From Deinococcus phoenicis (GTDB lineage: Bacteria > Deinococcota > Deinococci > Deinococcales > Deinococcaceae), in the NCBI RefSeq assembly GCF_000599865.1, contig NZ_JHAC01000038.1, positions 25,526-89,525 of the forward strand: 64,000 nt of DNA, written 5' to 3'. This document shows positions 1 to 18,663 of the stretch, piece after piece. The notes beneath the pieces are model-generated. The model did not search any database, was not told the origin of the DNA, and was given only the letters and a program-made list of their open reading frames with translations. The translations under genes and the position numbers were made by a program. The number at the start of each line of letters is the position of its first letter. Positions within the stretch are counted from its first letter, which is position 1.

Positions 1-144
<144 letters not shown>

Positions 145-271
145 GGGCGGCAACCCCTCCGACCCCTTCGGGGCCACCTCCCCTTAAAAGGAAGGCATGA
201 AACCTGATGTTCTGGCTCCCTTTCAAGGGGAGCTGTCGGCGCAGCCGACTGAGGGGTCATCCGCGACCCGT
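145..271. repeat. Hairpin-rich intergenic spacer between glcF and glcD, possible dispersed repeat
   Basis: This 127-bp gap between glcF (ends 272) and glcD (starts 144) has no credible gene. It contains stacked short inverted repeats: a CCCTTT/AAGGGG pair around 222-232, and GTCGG/CCGAC separated by five bases around 235-249. A spacer this long inside a two-gene same-strand unit, built of palindromes, looks like an inserted small palindromic element. I found no second full copy in the window, so repeat status is inferred. Confidence 0.3.
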
Positions 272-1549
<1,278 letters not shown>

Positions 1550-1629
1550 GGCCTCTGCCTCACGGGGGACAGGATAGAGGGGCGGAGGGGGCAGGAAAGG
1601 GAGATATGTAGGGGAGCGTCCGCGCCCCT

Positions 1630-2442
<813 letters not shown>

Positions 2443-2532
2443 GGTGGCAGCCTGACACGCCGGGGCGGGGGGCTGTCCAGAAGCCTGAAGATTGTCCCTG
2501 GGCAGGTGGCAGACGGGAACGGGCGGTCAGGG

Positions 2533-2607
2533 TAAGCTGTGGGGGTTTCCGAACACGAACCCCCGCCGGTTCCACACGCGGGAAACCCACCCACACGCGG
2601 AGGACGC
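2533..2607 (+). promoter_or_regulatory. ppsA -10 box and structured 5' leader
   Basis: A TAAGCT -10 candidate lies at 2533-2538, leaving a leader of about 65 bases before the ppsA ATG. Two mutually exclusive stems can be drawn: GGGGGTT (2541-2547) with AACCCCC (2558-2564), or GGGTTTCC (2543-2550) with GGAAACCC (2581-2588), the latter extended by GAAC/GTTC (2551-2554 with 2569-2572). A GCGGAGG ribosome binding site at about 2598-2604 precedes the ATG at 2608. The competing folds could control translation, but this is inference from base pairing only. Confidence 0.4.
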
Positions 2608-5007
<2,400 letters not shown>

Positions 5008-5018
5008 GCCCAGCGCGA

Positions 5019-5060
5019 AAGAGAGGGGCGGCCCGGCAGGTGGGGCCGCCCCTCTCTTGT
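5019..5060. terminator. Bidirectional intrinsic terminator between ppsA and the solute-binding gene
   Basis: A 15-bp GC-rich stem pairs 5020-5034 with 5043-5057 (AGAGAGGGGCGGCCC with its complement) around an 8-base loop, with A-rich sequence on the left and TTGTCTT on the right. It sits between convergent genes and can serve both. Confidence 0.85.
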
Positions 5061-5079
5061 CTTTCCGCGCGGGATCAGC

Positions 5080-6276
5080 TTATTTCAGGCTGTCGGCGCT
5101 GACGATCTGGACCTTGGCGACCTGGGGCTGAAGCACCTCGTCGAAGCGCATGATCAGCACCCGCGAGCGCAGACGTTCTCCGTTGTCCGAGAAGGCGACG
5201 GCCCCCGTGATGGTCGTGCAGCGGGCCTTGTCGGCGTTGAAGCAGGCGGGAAGGTTGACCTTCCGCATGGCCGCACTCACCTGGGCGCGGGTGGGCAGCG
5301 CCTTGGCGTTGGTCGCCGCCGTCTTGATGGCCGCGAGAAGCGCGCTGGTCGCGTCGTAGGCGTACACGGCGACGCCGCTCGGCTTGCTCTTGTAGGCCGC
5401 CTGATACCGGTCCGTGAACTCCAGCGCGTTGGAAAAGGCACTCACCGGACCGAAGACGGTGCTGTAGACGACGCCCGCCCCCGCGATGCCGGTCCGCTGG
5501 AGAAAGCTGGGGGAATCCAGACCGTCGCCGCCCATGAAGGTCGCCGTGACGCCCGCCGCCCGCAGCGACTTGACGAGCTGGGAGCCGGTATCGTCCGTCC
5601 CGCCGAAATACACCATGTCGGCCCCGCTGGCCTTGACCTTCTTCACGGCGTCGGCCATCTGGGCGGGGGTCGACGCGCCCGTGTAGGCGGCAACGTTCAC
5701 CTTGCGCTTCTTGAGGTTGCTGAGCAGCACGCGGGTCAGGCCGTTGCCGTAGGCCGTGTTGTCGGAGATCACGAACACCGACCGGGCCTTCAACTCGTCC
5801 GCGATGTAGTTCGCCGCCGCGACGCCCTGCGCGGCATCCGGCGCGACGACCCGGCTGAAGTGCGCCCAGTCATTCTGGGTGAGCTGATCGTTGGTGCTGG
5901 CCGGTGAGACCATGGCGAGGCCCGCCGGGCCGAATGCCTGCGCCACCACGTTCGACACGCTGGAGTTCAGCGCCCCGACTACGCCCAGCACGCTCCTGTC
6001 CGCCACGATGGACTTGGCGACCTGTCCGCCCAGCGACGCCGAGGCCTGATCGTCATAGGGCGCCAGCACCAGGTCGTAGCCCAGCGCCTTGAAGGCTCCG
6101 GCCTGCTCCTGCACCGCCAGTTCCGCGCCGCGTTTGACCTCGCTGCCGATGGCCGTCAGACTGCCACTCAGCGGACTGACCGTCGCCACCCTGATCGTGG
6201 CCGCATGGGCTGCGCCGAGCAGCAGCAGCGCGGAAACTGCCGCCGGCCGGATCCATCCTTTTCTCACCTTTTGCAT
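5080..6276 (-). CDS. Branched-chain amino acid-type ABC transporter substrate-binding protein
   Basis: This is a 398-residue protein with a Sec signal peptide (basic start, hydrophobic core, AHA cleavage near residue 25). The mature part begins [13 protein letters not shown], and the whole looks like a periplasmic-binding-protein type 1 fold of the LivJ/Leu-Ile-Val-binding family ([30 protein letters not shown]). It should bind an amino acid, amide or urea-like ligand outside the membrane and deliver it to an ABC permease. No permease or ATPase genes are adjacent, so the partner is elsewhere. The start is supported by a TACTGT -10 box (6282-6287) only 5 bases before the ATG, a leaderless arrangement. 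The ligand cannot be read from sequence. Confidence 0.88.
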   Translation of the reverse strand: MQKVRKGWIRPAAVSALLLLGAAHAATIRVATVSPLSGSLTAIGSEVKRGAELAVQEQAGAFKALGYDLVLAPYDDQASASLGGQVAKSIVADRSVLGVVGALNSSVSNVVAQAFGPAGLAMVSPASTNDQLTQNDWAHFSRVVAPDAAQGVAAANYIADELKARSVFVISDNTAYGNGLTRVLLSNLKKRKVNVAAYTGASTPAQMADAVKKVKASGADMVYFGGTDDTGSQLVKSLRAAGVTATFMGGDGLDSPSFLQRTGIAGAGVVYSTVFGPVSAFSNALEFTDRYQAAYKSKPSGVAVYAYDATSALLAAIKTAATNAKALPTRAQVSAAMRKVNLPACFNADKARCTTITGAVAFSDNGERLRSRVLIMRFDEVLQPQVAKVQIVSADSLK

Positions 6277-6433
6277 ACGTCACAGTACCGGGGCCAGCTC
6301 ACAGCGCTCTTACAGGTGTTCCGTCGCGCCGGCGGCCACTCCCACACGCAAACGCCCGTCCGCAGACCGCTCAGACGGCTGACCCCATCCGCCGAGCTGG
6401 GGGGACTATCCTCACCCGAGGTCGGGCCGTTCT

Positions 6434-7543
6434 CTAGCCCGAGCGCGGTTCCTCCCACGCTTCCCCGAACAGGGTCGGCTGCGGCTCGGTGGGCACGCCC
6501 AGCCCCGAGACGGTGATGCCCACCAGCCGCACACCACGGCCCGCCGTCAGCTCGGGCGTGACGAGGCCGGAAGCCACCCGCGCCAGCGTCTCCGCAGTCC
6601 GCACGGTGTGGGGCAGGGTGACCCGCCGCGTGAGGACCGTCCAGTCCTGGAACTTGAGTTTCAGGATGACCACCCGCCCCGCCAGGCCCGCCCGGTCGAG
6701 CCGCCTCTCGACGTTCCGGGCCAGCTCCGGCAGCGCGGCCCGCACCTGCTCCAGCGTGCGGAGGTCCTCGGCATAGGTTTCCTCCGCGCCGATGCTGACG
6801 GGCGCGCGGTCCGGCTGCACCGGTCGGTCGTCCTGCCCGCGCGCGATCCGGGAAAAATGCTCGCCCACCCGCCCGAACAGCGTGACCAGCTGCCCGGGGG
6901 GCGCGGCGCGCAGGTCGGCCCCGGTCTGAATCCCGTGCGCGGCGAGCTTGCGGGCCGTCGCCGGACCGATGCCGTGGAAGTCGGCGGTGGGCAGCGCAGC
7001 CAGCAGGGCGCCGGCCTGCTCGGGCAGCAGCACGGTCAGGGCGTCGGGTTTGTTCAGGCCGCTCGCCAGCTTGGCGAGGAACTTGTTCACGCTCACGCCC
7101 GCCGTGGCCGTCAGCCCGGTCCGGGAAAGCATCTCGGCGCGGATTCGCTCCGCGATGCGGGTGGCGCTCGGGCCGCCGGTCAGAGGCGCCGTCACGTCCA
7201 GATACGCCTCGTCCAGCGAGAGCGGCTCGACCAGCGGCGTGTACCGCAAAAAAACCTCGCGGACCTGCGCGCTCACCTCGCGGTACGCCTCGAAGCGCGG
7301 CGGCACCACCCGCAGGTCCGGACAGCGTTCCAGCGCCCGGTACAACGGCATGGCACTCCGGACTCCGTCCACGCGCGCCTCGTAACTCGCCGTGAGGACC
7401 ACGCTGCGCTTGCCGCCCCAGGCCACCGCGACGGGCTGCCCACGCAACCGGGGATCGTCACGCTGCTCCACCGACGCATAAAAGGCGTCCATATCCACAT
7501 GGATGATCTTGCGTGGCCCCGCCACGGCCCTTCCCTCCCCCAC
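6434..7543 (-). CDS. dinB: DNA polymerase IV (Y-family translesion polymerase)
   Basis: This is a 369-residue protein from a GTG start. The Y-family signatures are present: HVDMDAFYASVEQ with Asp17, and SLDEAYLDV with Asp111 and Glu112, the metal-binding catalytic residues. The helix-hairpin-helix GIGPATARKLAAHGI and a little-finger domain follow. The C-terminus carries QPTLF, a good match to the beta-clamp binding motif QxxLF, so recruitment to the replication clamp is intact. It starts 17 bases after the RlmI-like gene, so the two are probably co-transcribed. D. radiodurans R1 is generally described as lacking Pol IV and Pol V, so the gene marks this strain as different from that model organism. 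Confidence 0.95.
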   Translation of the reverse strand: MGEGRAVAGPRKIIHVDMDAFYASVEQRDDPRLRGQPVAVAWGGKRSVVLTASYEARVDGVRSAMPLYRALERCPDLRVVPPRFEAYREVSAQVREVFLRYTPLVEPLSLDEAYLDVTAPLTGGPSATRIAERIRAEMLSRTGLTATAGVSVNKFLAKLASGLNKPDALTVLLPEQAGALLAALPTADFHGIGPATARKLAAHGIQTGADLRAAPPGQLVTLFGRVGEHFSRIARGQDDRPVQPDRAPVSIGAEETYAEDLRTLEQVRAALPELARNVERRLDRAGLAGRVVILKLKFQDWTVLTRRVTLPHTVRTAETLARVASGLVTPELTAGRGVRLVGITVSGLGVPTEPQPTLFGEAWEEPRSG

Positions 7544-7560
7544 CCCGGCCCCCGCCAGGG

Positions 7561-8790
<1,230 letters not shown>

Positions 8791-8877
8791 CGGGAGGCAG
8801 GGTAGCGCAGGTGTCTGGCCGGGACTGTGCCGGATATGGGGCAACGCGGCCGAACTTCAACCGCTACTCTGGGCCGG

Positions 8878-9777
8878 ATGAAAAAGCTTGCCCTGCCCTT
8901 CCTGAGTGCCGCACTGCTGCTGGCTGCCTGCGGGGGCGACCCCCGACCGACCGCCGACACCACGCCGCCCACGGTGGCTCTCCAGGCGACCCAGAGCGGC
9001 ACCACCGTCAACCTGACCGCGACGGCGACCGACAACGTCGGCGTGACGAAAGTCGAATTCTACCGGGGCAATACCCTGCTCTCGGCGGATACGACGGTGC
9101 CCTACACCGCCAGCCTGCCCGTGACTTCCGCCGATAACGGGGCCGTGAACTTCACGGCCAGGGCCTACGATGCGGCGGGCAATCAGGGACAGGCGGGGGC
9201 GCAGGTCACGGTGAACATCCCCCGGGCCGGGACCCTTTACCAGGGCGTCTGGGGCTGGGCGGTGGCCGATGCCAGCACCGGGGACATTATCGAGACGGGT
9301 GCGATGGTCCTCGTCGATGAAGGCGACCACGAGGGCCGCAAGGTGGCCGTCGGCGCATACACCAACACGGCTCAGAGCCAGACGGGGGCCAGCCTCCTGG
9401 GGCCCATCACGGCGGCGGGTGAGCTGGAAACGATCTTCTCCTACGACCTGAATACCGAAGATCCCCGCGCCTACCTCGTAGCGATTGATGATGACGGTCA
9501 ACTGGAAGCGACGGAGGACGGCCCTGCCTTCTTCGGCGCCGGCGCCCTGTTCGACCGCGCGACCCAGCAGCCCAACCGGGCGGTTGATGTCCTTCTCCTG
9601 CAACTCGACGACGAGGTACCCGCAGGTCAGGACGCTCAGGCCACGGCGAAGCGCAATGCGCGGGCACTCGCCGCCAGTACCCTGCGGCATCAATTCCGCA
9701 CGGCATCTGGCCTCCAGGCCCAGACCCTGAAGACCGGTGCCCTTCAGCAGGCGGCGCGCGACATTCTGCGCCGCTGA
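8878..9777 (+). CDS. Ig-like domain lipoprotein of unknown function
   Basis: This is a 299-residue protein with a lipoprotein signal: basic start, hydrophobic stretch and lipobox LAAC with Cys18. Residues about 25-115 form a bacterial Ig-like repeat ([10 protein letters not shown]...[21 protein letters not shown]...[11 protein letters not shown]), a surface-adhesion or scaffolding fold. The C-terminal part (about 120-299, starting near [10 protein letters not shown]) matches no family I recognise; it is acidic in the middle and ends in a basic helix. The leaderless promoter TACTCT (8865-8870) lies 7 bases before the ATG, and the RlmI-like gene is divergent. It should be anchored in the cell envelope; beyond that the role is unknown. 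Confidence 0.78.
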   Translation: MKKLALPFLSAALLLAACGGDPRPTADTTPPTVALQATQSGTTVNLTATATDNVGVTKVEFYRGNTLLSADTTVPYTASLPVTSADNGAVNFTARAYDAAGNQGQAGAQVTVNIPRAGTLYQGVWGWAVADASTGDIIETGAMVLVDEGDHEGRKVAVGAYTNTAQSQTGASLLGPITAAGELETIFSYDLNTEDPRAYLVAIDDDGQLEATEDGPAFFGAGALFDRATQQPNRAVDVLLLQLDDEVPAGQDAQATAKRNARALAASTLRHQFRTASGLQAQTLKTGALQQAARDILRR

Positions 9778-9797
9778 GTTCATCCGCAAAAGTGAGC

Positions 9798-9830
9798 AGA
9801 GGGCGGCCCCATACATGGGGTCGCCCTTTC
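9798..9830. terminator. Bidirectional intrinsic terminator between lipoprotein and thiolase genes
   Basis: An 11-bp stem, AGGGCGGCCCC (9800-9810) with GGGGTCGCCCT (9817-9827) including one wobble pair, encloses the loop ATACAT and is followed by TTTC. It lies between convergent genes. Confidence 0.8.
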
Positions 9831-9846
9831 TCCACTCTGAAAAGCC

Positions 9847-11044
<1,198 letters not shown>

Positions 11045-11052
<8 letters not shown>

Positions 11053-12235
11053 GTGGTTCTCCTTGTTTCAGACCGGGCAGAACCCGGTGAATGAACTTCT
11101 CCAGCGCCGCGTCGTACTGCTGGGGGTCTATGTTCCAGCAGCGAATGTGCTTGGCCCCCTTGACGCGGTGGTACTCCACGAGGTCCGGGCGGGCGGCGGC
11201 GAGGGCGTCCGACTGTGCCACTGGAATGGTACGGTCACGGGCGCCGTGCCACAGGAGGATGGGCACCTTGAAACCCGGGGCGGCTTTGAGCTGGTCCACC
11301 ACGTCGAAATCCTGCCCGCTGCGCCGGGTGACGAGGGCCTGCACCGCCCGCCCGATGTGCCGCGCCAGGAAGGCCGGGAGGCCGTAGCGTTGCCCGTTCG
11401 AGCGAATCACGTCCCGCCAGTCCAGCGCCGGGCAGTCGAGCATGACGCCCGTGACAGGCAGGGGCAGTGGCTCGTGTTCGGGCCGCAGCACGCTCAGGGC
11501 AATGTTGCCACCCATGGAAAAGCCGTACAGCACGGCCCGCTGGTAGCCCGCCTGCCGTGCCCAGTGCAGGGCCGCCACCACGTCCCCCGCCTCCTCGTCG
11601 CCCAGGGTGTGGAAGCCGCTGGGGGAACGGGGCGCGCCGTAGGCGTTGCGGAAGGTGACGAACAGCGACCCCGCCCCGGTGCGCCGCAGCGCCGGAAGCA
11701 TCCGCAGCGCCTGCGACCGCTGTCCCCCGTGCCCGTGAATCACGATGACCACGGCGTCGCGCTCGCCTGAGGTGGGCGGGATGTGCCAGGCGGGCATGTC
11801 ACCCAGCGGCGTGTCCACCGCCACGTCCTCGTAGGCCACGCCCAGCTGGGCCGGGGTGCCGTTGTAGACGAAGGTAGACACCCAGGCCACCGAGCCGTTC
11901 GGCAGCACCCCCCGCTCCTCCAGCACGGGCCGCTGCACCAGCGTGCCCGCCAGGCGGTGCGGCCCCAGCAGGGCGTGGCCCCGGTTGGGCCGGAGGGGCA
12001 CGACCCCCACCACGCCGCGCGAGAGCGTCTCCGGCGAGGCGGGCAGCCACACCGTGTTGCCCCGCCGCCCCACCGGCACGAACACGCCCTTCACCCAGCG
12101 CGTCTTGGACCGCAGGGTGATGTCCGCGCCCACCAGCGCCCCGGCCACCAGCAACGTGGCGTAGGCCAGGGCGGCCCAGCCCAGGACACGTCGGCGGGAC
12201 AGAGAACGCAGGCGGGAAAGGGGGCGCGGGGGCAT
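11045..12235 (-). CDS. Membrane-anchored alpha/beta hydrolase
   Basis: This is a 396-residue protein. A basic N-terminus and one hydrophobic segment (about residues 18-37) suggest a membrane anchor facing outward. The hydrolase domain has the oxyanion-loop HGHGGQRS, the nucleophile elbow GFSMGG, an acid in HGARDRTIP and a histidine in GAKHIRCW, so the catalytic triad looks complete. It sits between fadN (15 bases upstream) and the thiolase gene (overlapping downstream), so it is probably co-expressed with beta-oxidation. A role releasing fatty acids from an ester is plausible, but this is inference from context. The substrate is unknown. Confidence 0.85.
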
Positions 12236-12249
12236 GTCCGGTTCTCCGC

Positions 12250-14598
<2,349 letters not shown>

Positions 14599-14626
14599 GC
14601 GACCTCCTGAAGCAGAACCAAAAATC

Positions 14627-14641
14627 TTGAACTCGGTTCAA
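14627..14641. promoter_or_regulatory. Perfect 15-bp palindrome, probable operator of the fad operon
   Basis: TTGAAC-TCG-GTTCAA is a perfect inverted repeat with 6-bp arms. It touches the -10 box and covers the expected transcription start of fadN, the classic position for a repressor. Beta-oxidation operons of this lineage and of Bacillus are controlled by TetR-family FadR repressors that release DNA on binding long-chain acyl-CoA. The identity of the repressor is inferred; no regulator gene is adjacent. Confidence 0.65.
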
Positions 14642-14669
14642 TTTTAAGGTGTGGCGGGGCGTTTGTCCA
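14641..14669 (-). promoter_or_regulatory. fad operon promoter
   Basis: Read on the minus strand, TGGACA (complement of 14664-14669) is followed after exactly 17 bases by TAAAAT (complement of 14641-14646), a near-consensus housekeeping sigma promoter. Transcription should begin around 14633-14636, inside the palindrome described next, and continue through an AGGAGG site to fadN. Confidence 0.75.
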
Positions 14670-14739
14670 CTCGTCTCCCTGGCACCACCTCAACTTTGAG
14701 CCGTTCTTCACGTGGACGGAAGTAGCCCCCGCTGGCCCG

Positions 14740-14838
14740 TACAGTGGGGGCAGTTCCTCCCACAACCCCTGCCCGACCAGAGCCGCAAGGAGACGCGGCT
14801 GGATGCCGAAACGCCCGCCACATGGACGGGCGTTTCTT
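14740..14838 (+). ncRNA. Candidate small RNA ending in an intrinsic terminator
   Basis: A TACAGT box (14740-14745) is followed by three consecutive structures: GGGCAG/CTGCCC (14748-14753 with 14769-14774) or the competing GTGGG/CCCAC; a perfect AGCCGC/GCGGCT hairpin (14781-14786 with 14795-14800) whose loop AAGGAGAC resembles a ribosome binding site; and a 9-bp terminator stem AAACGCCCG/CGGGCGTTT (14809-14817 with 14827-14835) followed by TTTCTT. No plus-strand gene follows. The alternative is that the last hairpin simply terminates the minus-strand TSUP-DUF1634 unit, although the U-tract is better on the plus strand. A 25-codon ORF from 14803 also runs through the terminator and is probably fortuitous. 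Confidence 0.35.
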
Positions 14839-14876
14839 GCCGGGAAGCTCTTGGCCGGAAGAGCTTTTGCTGAACG

Positions 14877-15142
14877 CTAGATGAAGCTCTTTACCACGTA
14901 GACCACGACCAGTCCACCCAGCGCGGCCAGGGCCGCGAGACTCAGGCGGCGGTCGCGGTTCCAGGCGGTGACGGCGACCCAGAGGGCGGCCAGCACCGGG
15001 ACCAGGCCCACCCAGGTGACGCCCACGGCGGCCAGGTCCGGAAACAGCACGCCGACCGCCAACAGGACCACCGCCACCCAGAAGCCCGCCGGATACAGCC
15101 AGGCGGGGAGGCCCGCGAGTTCGCTGGGGTCCTTCTGCGGGG

Positions 15143-15146
<4 letters not shown>
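14877..15146 (-). CDS. DUF1634 membrane protein, partner of the TSUP exporter
   Basis: This is an 89-residue protein with three hydrophobic segments (about 18-40, 43-62 and 67-87), starting at the ATG that overlaps the stop of the TSUP gene (ATGA). The frame extends 7 codons further, but the overlapping start gives standard translational coupling. Size, topology and position directly after a TauE/SafE-family gene match the DUF1634 family, which is repeatedly found in this pairing. It is presumably an accessory subunit of the transporter. Its biochemical role is not known. Confidence 0.7.
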
Positions 15147-15898
<752 letters not shown>

Positions 15899-15988
15899 GG
15901 GAAGATCACGCGGAAGAGGCTAACACGCGGATGCCGGCAACCGACCAGACAACGGCGGCCCTGGGCGGCCATCTCGCGGACATAGGCT

Positions 15989-16210
15989 TCAATTGACCCG
16001 AATCCCCAGGCCGGGACCGTCCGCCTCCTCGAACACCTGCGGACCGGTCAGGTCACCCAGCAGGGCGTTCCCGGCGTTGTCCTGGATGCCGAGGCTCTGC
16101 TCCCGAATCAAGGCGTTGTGCGATGCGGCGGCCACCCGGAGGCAGGCGGCCCGCGCGACCGGTCCCAGCGGGCAGTGCAGGGTCAGGGCCACGTCGTAGG
16201 TTTCGGCCAT
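15989..16210 (-). CDS. Hypothetical small protein
   Basis: This is a 73-residue protein I do not recognise. Nearly every codon ends in G or C, with frame-specific bias as in neighbouring real genes, and this supports a true gene. The overlapping plus-strand frame lacks that pattern. It is soluble, with two cysteines (residues 13 and 23) and a central alanine-rich helix. No strong ribosome binding site was seen. It is isolated between the TSUP operon and the divergent gene at 16460. Confidence 0.5.
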   Translation of the reverse strand: MAETYDVALTLHCPLGPVARAACLRVAAASHNALIREQSLGIQDNAGNALLGDLTGPQVFEEADGPGLGIRVN

Positions 16211-16459
16211 CGCCGCATCCTGTAGGAACTGCTTGAATAGCCCCTCTGTTCCCCAACGCGATGGGCGTGCCGGTCAGACAGCACATGGCCCGCAGCGGGC
16301 CGAGTTCGCCACGCGGACCAGTACCTCGTCGACTTTGCGGGCGCTGCCGAGGTCCCGGAGTTCCCCGGTGGCGTTCATCTTGACGGTAGTGAACCCCTCC
16401 GACGTGGGCGAGGTGGGCACACTGGCGAGGCGGAGAGGCCTGTTTGTTACAGTCGGGCC

Positions 16460-16876
16460 ATGGACTTTCACGATTTGACACGTGTCGACCTGGACACGGC
16501 CGATCACCTCCTCCGCAGCCTGCGCGGCGTCATGGCGCGCCACGGTGTACTGAACCTCAAGGCCAGGGCCGGAGAACAGGGCCATCTGGAACTTCAGCAG
16601 GACGGCACGGCTCACCCCTTCGCCCTGCATCTGACGTGGGCACACCCCGGCGACCTCCCACGCTTGCGGCAGGCGGCGGCACTCCCCGCAGACGTTCCGC
16701 AGGAGACGGAGCGGGACGAGGTGACCTTCTACGGGGATTTGCTGATGGCGCTGCTCCGTATGGGCGTGCGGCGGGTGGAGTTCGGACCGGGGAGCCTTCT
16801 GGCCTTCGTGCCCGATGCTCAGGAGTCAGGCGGGATCGCCTTTAGAGGTGAGGGCCTCGTGTTCACGCCCCGGTGA
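16460..16876 (+). CDS. Hypothetical protein
   Basis: This is a 138-residue soluble protein with no family I can name. The start is supported by TACAGT (16448-16453) 6 bases before the ATG, a leaderless promoter. The composition is mixed alpha/beta with a helix (LLRSLRGVMARHGVLNL), a DEVTFYGDLLMALLRMGVRRVEFGPG segment and a C-terminal beta region, so it looks folded and genuine. It directly precedes the decayed mobile DNA at 16930 but has host-like codon use. The 250 bases upstream on the minus strand contain a short open stretch (around 16274-16380) with gene-like codons, possibly a remnant. Confidence 0.6.
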   Translation: MDFHDLTRVDLDTADHLLRSLRGVMARHGVLNLKARAGEQGHLELQQDGTAHPFALHLTWAHPGDLPRLRQAAALPADVPQETERDEVTFYGDLLMALLRMGVRRVEFGPGSLLAFVPDAQESGGIAFRGEGLVFTPR

Positions 16877-16929
16877 CGAGAGTCGTGGGGCGGGGAAGTC
16901 TCCCCTCCCGACCAGAAACGAACCTCCCG

Positions 16930-17315
16930 CCGCAGGGCCGGGGCAAGTACAAGGTGAAAGACAAACGGCACCGGGCGCTTTACCCAACGCACGAGACAGC
17001 AGTATCGGTGGCTTGACTGGCACGCTCTTCGCGGCACACCGCCAATCCCACTGGGTCTGGGTGGCCTGCCTGTATCTGAAGGACTTGAATCTCGGCAACC
17101 GTCAGCTTGCCCATGAACTCGGGTTGAATGAAGACGACGCTTGAAAGGCAGACGAGGACGGGACACAGCAGCCAACGACAAACCGCCTGTTCTCGGCATG
17201 ATCGCCTGTGGCGGTCAGCTCTTCCTGCGGATGTGCGACAACGTTCAGCAAAGCATCCGCAGTGGGACAGCCATCAATGCCGACGAGTACAGCAGCTATG
17301 CCCGGCTGCCTGAAT
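16930..17315 (+). pseudogene. Degraded IS1595-family (ISXO2-like) transposase
   Basis: Pieces of one transposase can be read in different plus-strand frames. The first is a fragment with YKVKDKRHRALYPTHETAVSVA. A second, around 17008-17144, includes TGTLFAAHRQSHWVWVAC and LGNRQLAHELGLNEDD. A third, around 17177-17317, includes KPPVLGMIACGGQLFLRM, DNVQQ and NADEYSSYARLPE. The order and motifs match IS1595-type transposases (zinc-ribbon end, helix-turn-helix region, DDE core). The last frame ends at TGA after LPE, where relatives usually have tryptophan, and the remaining C-terminus is missing. I could not find terminal inverted repeats, so the element's limits are unknown. Confidence 0.6.
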
Positions 17316-17433
17316 GAGGCGATCCTCACACGACCATCAACCCTGCTGAGGTGAGGTTGCTCCAGACGCCCTCAGCGTGGCATCTCTTCGCGATTCCTGC
17401 CGCGCTACATCCTGATACGCCACACCCACGTGA

Positions 17434-18412
17434 ATGCGGGTGCGGGACGTACGAGCGACCCACATCAAAGACCTCATAGCGGCGCTCTCCCAACGGGAGA
17501 TGAAGGGTGGGCGTGGCCTGGGCCAGGCTATGGCCCCCCGTACCCAGAGCAAGGTGCTGACGCGTCTGCGAGCGCTGTTCAAGGAGGCCGTGAGCGACCA
17601 GATCATCTACGCCAGCCCCATGGAGGGTGTCCGCCGCCTGAAAGGCCCCGCGCCCGATGTTGTCGGCAAGGCTCTCGACTTTGATGAGGCGACCCGCTTC
17701 CGGGAAATAGGAGAGGAACTACACACGGCAGCCTGTGCCGCCTGTGACCCGCCCTGTTCACGGCGATGAGTGTGGGCCTGCGCCGGGGAGAAGTCATGGG
17801 GCTTGCCTGGGACTGCGTGGACTTTGAACGGGGGGTGCTGCGTAGCCGTCGCCAACTCGTTCAGGGCAAGGGCGGAGTGAAGTTCGAAAATGCGCTCAAA
17901 ACGCAGACATCCAAGCGCGACGTGTATATGCCAGAGAACCTGCGAGACAGACTGCTCGCGCACCGTGAACGTCAACGTGCGGAGCACGACCTGGTAGGAC
18001 CAGACTGGGTGGAGACATGCGCAGTGTTTGCCACCGAGCTTGGCACCCGGACCTGCCCCGACAACCTCAATCGTGCGCTGGTTGCCATGATTGCCTGGTC
18101 GAGGCCGGGGAGGGGCAAGGCCGGCCGGGGCCGGTTTGGGAGCAGCGAAGCTTGCCCGATTGCAGGCCCTCGCAGGCGAGAACGGGGGGCTACCGAATCT
18201 CACCCCCCACGACCTACGCCACCCTCGCCCTCCGTAAGCGGGTGCCCGTGGAGGTCGTGAGCAAGCACCTGGGACATACCCGCGTCAGCATCACCCTGGA
18301 CATTTACCGTCATGTCCTCGACAACGAACAATGTGAACACGTCGTCGATGTGTTCGCCCCAGGCTCGCCACCACTCCCGGCCCAGGCGGTCACTCCGGCA
18401 TTGCTGAATTAG
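17434..18412 (+). pseudogene. Frameshifted tyrosine recombinase (integrase) remnant
   Basis: Four consecutive frame segments together make one integrase. Segment 1 (17434 to about 17730) has the core-binding domain (THIKDLIAAL, RALFKEAV). Segment 2 (to about 18110) has the first catalytic arginine in GLRRGEVMGLAW, preceded in frame by a TGA where Trp is expected. Segment 3 (about 18120-18223) has LPNLTPHDLRH with the catalytic His and Arg. Segment 4 (18224-18412) has YATLALRK and HLGHTRVSITLDIYRHV with the last His and the Tyr nucleophile. The third break fits an 11-bp deletion between ACCTACGCCAC repeats. The N-terminus is also lost. It ends 90 bp from the 3' end of tRNA-Ala, a typical integration target. 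Confidence 0.8.
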
Positions 18413-18436
18413 CCCTACTACACACCCATTACACAC

Positions 18437-18480
18437 GAAGAGCGCCCAAGGAAGTTCTCCCCCGGGCGCTTCTCGTTTTT
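18437..18480 (+). terminator. Intrinsic terminator of the integrase remnant
   Basis: The stem AGCGCCC (18441-18447) with GGGCGCT (18464-18470) is followed by TCTCGTTTTT. It lies between the integrase stop and tRNA-Ala. Confidence 0.7.
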
Positions 18481-18501
18481 GCCGTCTACAACGGCATCTT
18501 C

Positions 18502-18576
<75 letters not shown>

Positions 18577-18663
18577 TCAGCGGCGTACAAGGTAGCAGAG
18601 CGGAGGAGCGGAGGCAAGTGCACGACCTCAGGGGGCTACTCCCCTACCCGCTACCATACCGGC

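Noticed and set aside
14803..14880. 25-codon ORF with SD-like AAGGAG upstream
   Set aside because: It runs through a strong terminator hairpin and into the DUF1634 stop; coding is less likely than a structural RNA or terminator.
16053..16481. 142-codon minus-strand frame
   Set aside because: It overlaps the better-biased 73-codon gene and the promoter of the gene at 16460, with no recognisable domain.
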